Source: Symbiodinium sp. CCMP2592 (lineage: Eukaryota > Sar > Dinophyceae > Suessiales > Symbiodiniaceae). From it: a DNA stretch of 64,000 nucleotides. Under the pieces are notes generated by a model. That model was not told the DNA's origin, made no database searches, and saw only the letters and a list, made by a program, of their open reading frames with translations. The position numbers were made by a program, and so were the translations under genes. Within the stretch, counting starts at the first letter, position 1. Every line of letters begins with the position of its first letter. Below, piece by piece: positions 59,881 through 64,000 of this stretch. The stretch is taken from positions 293,501 to 357,500 of the forward strand of contig CAJNDT010005996.1 in assembly GCA_905221615.1 (NCBI GenBank). Reading direction: 5' to 3'.

Positions 59881-60255
59881 ATGTACACGTATGTATACAG
59901 AATGCAGAACCCTGAAGCCCTAGAGCGCTTTCGTGATCGCCAGGTGGCCCCTCTCGCCGTGCTGCCGTGGCCAAAGACCGCTCGCGTCGGTCGGCTGCCA
60001 GGCTGTTGCGGCGTCCGAGCCTCCATAGTAACGCTTATAAGTTTGTGTTGGTAAGCCTAATCGCACGTGTGTGTATATACATATGTGTAATATAGAGAGA
60101 TTGAGTTGTCCATTTATGTGTTTACATCTATTCATCTATTTATTGACTGTGTTATCTGTAGTTTTCGGGACTAGGTTCTGATTTTGTGGGGTGGAAGTGG
60201 TTTCGCTGTGGCCTCGCTATGAACACACCGGGCAGCGGCTGGCAGGGGTGGGCAA
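59881..60255. other. No gene seen
   Basis: Unassigned sequence upstream of the hairpin and spliced-leader-like site. Confidence 0.4.
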
Positions 60256-60298
60256 AGGCAAAAACGAATTAGAGTCAGACTCGAGTTCGTTTTTGCCT
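60256..60298. repeat. Strong hairpin: 13-bp plus 5-bp nested inverted repeat
   Basis: AGGCAAAAACGAA (60,256-60,268) and TTCGTTTTTGCCT (60,286-60,298) are exact reverse complements. Inside them GAGTC-A-GACTC (60,272-60,282) is a second exact stem. The two stems are separated by matched 3-nt internal loops. It ends 10 bp before the spliced-leader-like sequence. Confidence 0.9.
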
Positions 60299-60308
60299 GA
60301 GGGCAGAT

Positions 60309-60330
60309 ACCGTGGCCATTTTGGCTCCAG
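60309..60330 (+). ncRNA. Dinoflagellate spliced-leader-like sequence with 5' splice site
   Basis: From 60,309 the bases read ACCGTGGCCATTTTGGCTCC then AG. Against the known 22-nt dinoflagellate leader this matches at 20 positions; the differences are G for A at position 6 and C for A at position 20. The ATTTTGG core (the Sm-like site in this leader) is intact. The next bases are GTACATG, so a donor GT sits exactly where an SL RNA gene would have its splice site. This could be a diverged SL RNA gene, a pseudogene, or a relict leader from a retroposed mRNA. The retained GT argues for an SL RNA-type origin. No coding frame follows immediately. Confidence 0.6.
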
Positions 60331-62619
60331 GTACATGCTGTGTCCAGATAAGAACGTGGTTAAGAACCTCAGCCTCCCCTATCTACTCAGCCAGCCAAAC
60401 CAGAGGTAAATGGACAATTAGAACCTTAGGGTAGGTTACTCTCGCGTGATGGGGTTCTATGCAGGGATTTCACCGTACAGTAACCCTCATGGTAGCCTTC
60501 ATAGCAACCCCGACCGTAGCCCTTGGGGGTTCTTGAGAATGGAATCTGCACGACGCCAGGGCATTCAGTTGGACGCTGATACCGGCAGCGCATGTTGCAG
60601 CAACTGCGTCTCCTCCCCAGTCAGCAAAACTCTTAGTCTGTGCGGTTTCATGCATGCAGCCGGCGGCTGTCGCGTTGCTATGATGCTTATGTGCACATCG
60701 GTGTGCTCTTGTGCTTCTTTGATTGTGTGGTTTGGCTCCTGTGTCACCTGAGCTTGTGTATATTTGACGGAACTCCTTTGAGGCCGCTGCCATCGGGGGT
60801 CGCGTTACATGTCTTCCACATGCTGTTGACGCTGCGACCACATGGCAGATATCTCCATTGAGAACCGTCCAACTGCAACCCATGTAATGATCGTACCACT
60901 AGTCATCTTATCTCCGAAAACCCATGGAAGGGACATGAAACAAGCCATACCGTTGTACCCTAAAGATCTACAAGGCCCAGCATTGTTCAACTGTCTCGTT
61001 TGAGGTCCATGGTCTCCAGATACCGTTCAAAACTATAGCCCGTCCGCACTTCCTCCGAGAGGCGGGGGCCGCGGCATCAGCAGAAATTTTATCAGAAGAC
61101 CCCACCATTCACCACATGTAGAAGATACACCCAAGTCAAGACCCCCTTTCAACACCCTAAGCCCCGTAAATCTCAAAGCTGCATGCGAGAAGCCCCAGCT
61201 TCTGCTCCGCCCAGGTGCCTGTCAGAAGGCCTTAGTTCGTTTAAAGAGATGCCGGCACGGCCCGATACCCCTTAATTATTCCTGAATTCTTGTAGAGCCT
61301 CCACAGTGTCTCCTGGCTTCGTATACAACTTTGTGAGGTTCCGGGTTTAAGGGCGCGAATGACTTGTTGATTAAGTGACACCTTAAATTGCCTTGTATCA
61401 TGGAAAACCTCTATCGATCAAAGAAGAGTTCGCGCATCCAGCCAAGAAGTGGCTTCAGGGTTTGGATTTGGGACATAGGGGACACGGCTTAGGGCCGATG
61501 AGATCTAGGGAGCTAAGCCCTATAAACACTAGTCGGGAAACTGAGTGCTGGATGGGAAGACAATGTGAATCCATAGTTCGTTCGCCATCGGAATCGAATC
61601 TCTGAAGCGTCGTGAAACACTCAGTCAAAACCCGACGGCTCTGTAGTAAGATGCTGAAACACCAGGAGGAAGATGTTCTGGAAACAGACCGACCGAAGAA
61701 CAACTACCCGCCCGAAACATGCAACTTTGGGCAAACTCGTTAAACTCACAGACCAGGATCGCTGACCACAGTCAAGAGTGTACATGGCATATGCTCACCG
61801 AGACAAGAACGACCTACCCACCAGCTACCCTAAACCAAGCCCGGCCCCTAACTTCCTAGATCAGTTCTTTTTCGGAACATGAATACACTTTGATAGCCAT
61901 TTGTATCCTCATGCATATTAACCCACAGCTCGTAGACGCAGAAACCCCGGCGCACTGAGCTTTCAGGCTCGATGGCATCTCCGTGCCATCGGCTGAAGGC
62001 ACAGCCAAACTCTCGGCGAGGAGTCGAAAGGCAGTGACACTCTCTGCCAAGCTCTTACCTTGCGGCGTTTCCGGGCGTTGACGGCCCGTGAAGCACTTCG
62101 TGGGTTTGTTATGCTGCTTTTGATGTTTCAGAACTGAGGCCTTACATGAGTTCAAGGGTTGTAGCTTTAGAAGCAAGGAGCCTAAACGATTTCAGCTTTT
62201 AGGGGCCAAAGCCTGTAGTAGATTTGGAAGGCTAAGCTTGCGCGCTACCTGAGTCATGTGTTGGAAGGTTATGGGCAGGTCGAAGCTTTGCTGAAGGGTT
62301 GCGTACTTGTGATATCAAGCAGGCCGCAGAACGTCTTGGTTGCACACATCTGTCATTGGATGTCCATTTCGGTCTCGTCTCGGACGATCAGTCTTTGGGG
62401 CGAGGCCTCCAACTAAAGCCTTAAACCCTTTAAAGTTCAAAGCCCAAAGCCTACACCCTAACAGCCTGAAGCCCCAAAACCCCACAACCCTACGACCCCA
62501 GACCCTGAGTTATGGGGTTAGATCCAAGCCTCGATGTAAGAGTCAGGGTTTTGGGATTATTCGGCTCAGGGCTTAAGGCTCGGGGTTTGGGGATTAGGGT
62601 TTGCCAGCAACGGTCATGT
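60331..62619. other. No gene supported
   Basis: 60,380-60,400 (CTCCCCTATCTACTCAG) resembles a pyrimidine tract with an AG acceptor 55-70 bp after the leader-like site. Frames at 60,446-60,883 overlap on both strands. The remainder is unassigned. Confidence 0.4.
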
Positions 62620-62707
62620 GAGGGGCCTTACTTATATAATTATACTATAATAATAAGTCTAATAAGGAACCCCCAAAAAACCCTACTCTAATTATCGAGG
62701 CCCCTAC
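62620..62707. mobile_element. Foldback element, family F copy 10
   Basis: GAGGGGCCTTACTTATATAA / CTAATTATCGAGGCCCCTAC ends, with AATAAGGAACCCCCAAAAAA inside. Confidence 0.7.
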
Positions 62708-63197
62708 ATTACGAGAAAACTTTAGTCACAACTCGAAATTACTAAAAGCTGCCCCGTGTCCTGCTGTCGAGTGGCATTCCTCACGAAGCGCGGTCTGGCA
62801 CGACTCAAGCTCAGCGCGCTTCTCCGGACTCACCTGGCCAATAATGAATTGCGCCCGTTGCGCTTCACTTGGGATTTCTTGTTCAAGTTGCTGGCAGCTT
62901 GGGCCAGTAGCAGTCAGGATCGCGGATAGCGGAACCATTCACACTAGCTCTCTCCGCTCAGGGCCCCACCCTACTTCTGCCCCCCATCTGCCTCCCCACC
63001 CCCACAGACACACACCCTTGCACTAGACGCTGTAGTAGACTCTGGTCCTTCCCGAAAACCCTAACACCAACCCACCCCAAGGCCCGAGAATCCCCAGGAG
63101 CACACTCGCCCAAACAATAAGGGTTCCTTTAAAAGGGTTCCTTAAAGGGATCTATAATTAAGGGATCTATAAGGGTTCCATAAAGGGTTTAGGGTTT
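62708..63197. other. No gene seen
   Basis: Unassigned sequence. From 63,120 short CCTTAAAGGGATCTATAAGG-type words that also surround other foldback elements. Confidence 0.4.
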
Positions 63198-63300
63198 AGG
63201 GAGTTTCCGAAGATAAGGGGTACCTTGTTTTGGGGTCCTCACGATAAGGATTCTACTATTTAGGGTACTCTGTTGGATCCCCTATTTTCGGAAACTCCCA
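63198..63300. mobile_element. Foldback element, family A copy 4
   Basis: AGGGAGTTTCCGAAGATAAG / CCTATTTTCGGAAACTCCCA ends, with GGATTCTACTATTTAGGGTA inside (core in inverted orientation). A telomere-like unit runs directly into its left end. Confidence 0.8.
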
Positions 63301-63531
63301 CATGGACGCTGAAACCCTAAGCCCTTCTAGAACCCTTGTATATAGATCCCTTAAGGGACCCCTGATGGTACCCCTTAAAGGAACGATATTATCCCTAAAC
63401 CCTGAACCCTTTATAGGACCCTTCGGGATGGGAAGCCTTCCTTCACGATAGTGATTCCTTTAAGGACCCTAAACCCTAAAACCCTAAACCCTAAACCTTA
63501 AACCCTAAACCCTATTTAAACCCTACCTTTA
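63301..63531. repeat. CCCTTAAAGG words and CCCTAAA telomere-like array
   Basis: 63,463-63,531 has about eight CCCTAAA/CCCTAAAACC units, C-rich on the plus strand. Confidence 0.75.
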
Positions 63532-63742
63532 GAGGAACCCTGTGGTCCCCTATTGAAGCCTCCTCCTCGAGGACCTGGAGTTGGTGAACAAAGTCCCCTG
63601 CTTCCTCGGCACACCTGGGTGTTGTCGGACAGCTGAGAGCACAGGGTTTCGGGTTTGGCCCCGGGAATGGGTTTGGGGTTTCGGGTTTAGGGTTTCAGGT
63701 TTAAGGTTTCGGGTTTAGGGAGTTTAGGCTTTAGGGTAGGAT
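63532..63742. repeat. TTTAGGG/TTTCGGG telomere-like array
   Basis: 63,640-63,742 is TTTCGGG, TTTAGGG and TTTGGGG units in the opposite strand sense to the array before it. Confidence 0.75.
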
Positions 63743-64000
63743 TTCGAGAAAGTTTGGATCGGAGATTCAGGGTGCCACGGACATCCGGCGCCGGGGCTTC
63801 AGGATGCAATAAGTGCAGAGAGGTGTCCACATTATGCATGCTGCGCCTGGACATCTCTTCGCAACGCAGAGGTTATCGGTTAGTTATTGTCCCGCCAACA
63901 AATTTTTCGAATTGCATGCCAGAAACTGACTCGAAACTTGACCAACATGCAAGAACGCATACAGCATCTGCGGATTGCGCAAAGCCGTACAGATAAGCAC
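63743..64000. other. No gene seen
   Basis: Unassigned sequence at the window edge. An 80-codon frame from 63,754 has no recognisable motif. Confidence 0.35.

Overview
The window looks like nuclear DNA of a dinoflagellate, possibly of the Symbiodiniaceae/Suessiales type. Four things point that way. (1) Positions 60309-60330 match 20 of 22 positions of the conserved dinoflagellate spliced leader and are followed by GT. (2) TTTAGGG-type telomere-like units are scattered internally on both strands. (3) A predicted protein is rich in Lys-Arg-Pro-Ala and another resembles a cytosine-C5-methyltransferase-like family that I recall as common in dinoflagellate genomes. (4) Gene density is very low. I see no rRNA, no convincing tRNA, no CRISPR and no bacterial-style operon. 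The species assignment is inference.

Layout. 1-22 kb is almost gene-free: short foldback elements, microsatellites (TA at 5.6-5.9 kb; a large AGT/ACT array at 11.2-11.76 kb) and degenerate telomere-like DNA (14.9 and 17.0-17.3 kb). 22,460-23,785 (minus) is the one complete, uninterrupted gene, a 441-residue secreted protein of unknown function with a foldback element 7 bp before its ATG. 24-47 kb is again gene-poor, with twin GA arrays (27.3 and 27.6 kb), a CTA array (31.5-31.9 kb) and many foldback elements. 47.9-54.7 kb is a gene island on the minus strand. Reading from 54.7 kb downward it holds an unrecognised exon, a methyltransferase-like gene in three frames, a lysine/alanine- and Gly-Lys-rich protein, and a series of exons ending in two diverged copies of one domain. 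The island is peppered with a strand-biased GACTGT motif and contains a perfect 56-bp-arm palindrome. 54.7-56.2 kb has two tandem arrays (58-bp and about 82-bp units). 56-64 kb is gene-poor and holds the spliced-leader-like sequence next to a strong hairpin.

The most unusual content is a population of about 40 short (50-185 bp, mostly 85-130 bp) foldback elements. They fall into at least ten families defined by their terminal inverted repeats. Several families share an internal core although their ends differ, and elements often abut one another or telomere-like arrays. No transposase or reverse transcriptase reading frame is visible, so they are either non-autonomous miniature transposons driven from elsewhere or a different kind of hairpin-forming repeat.

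Most long open frames outside 22.5-23.8 kb and 48-54.7 kb are translations of simple repeats or chance frames. Exon boundaries in the 48-54.7 kb island come from reading-frame continuity and protein likeness only and are approximate.
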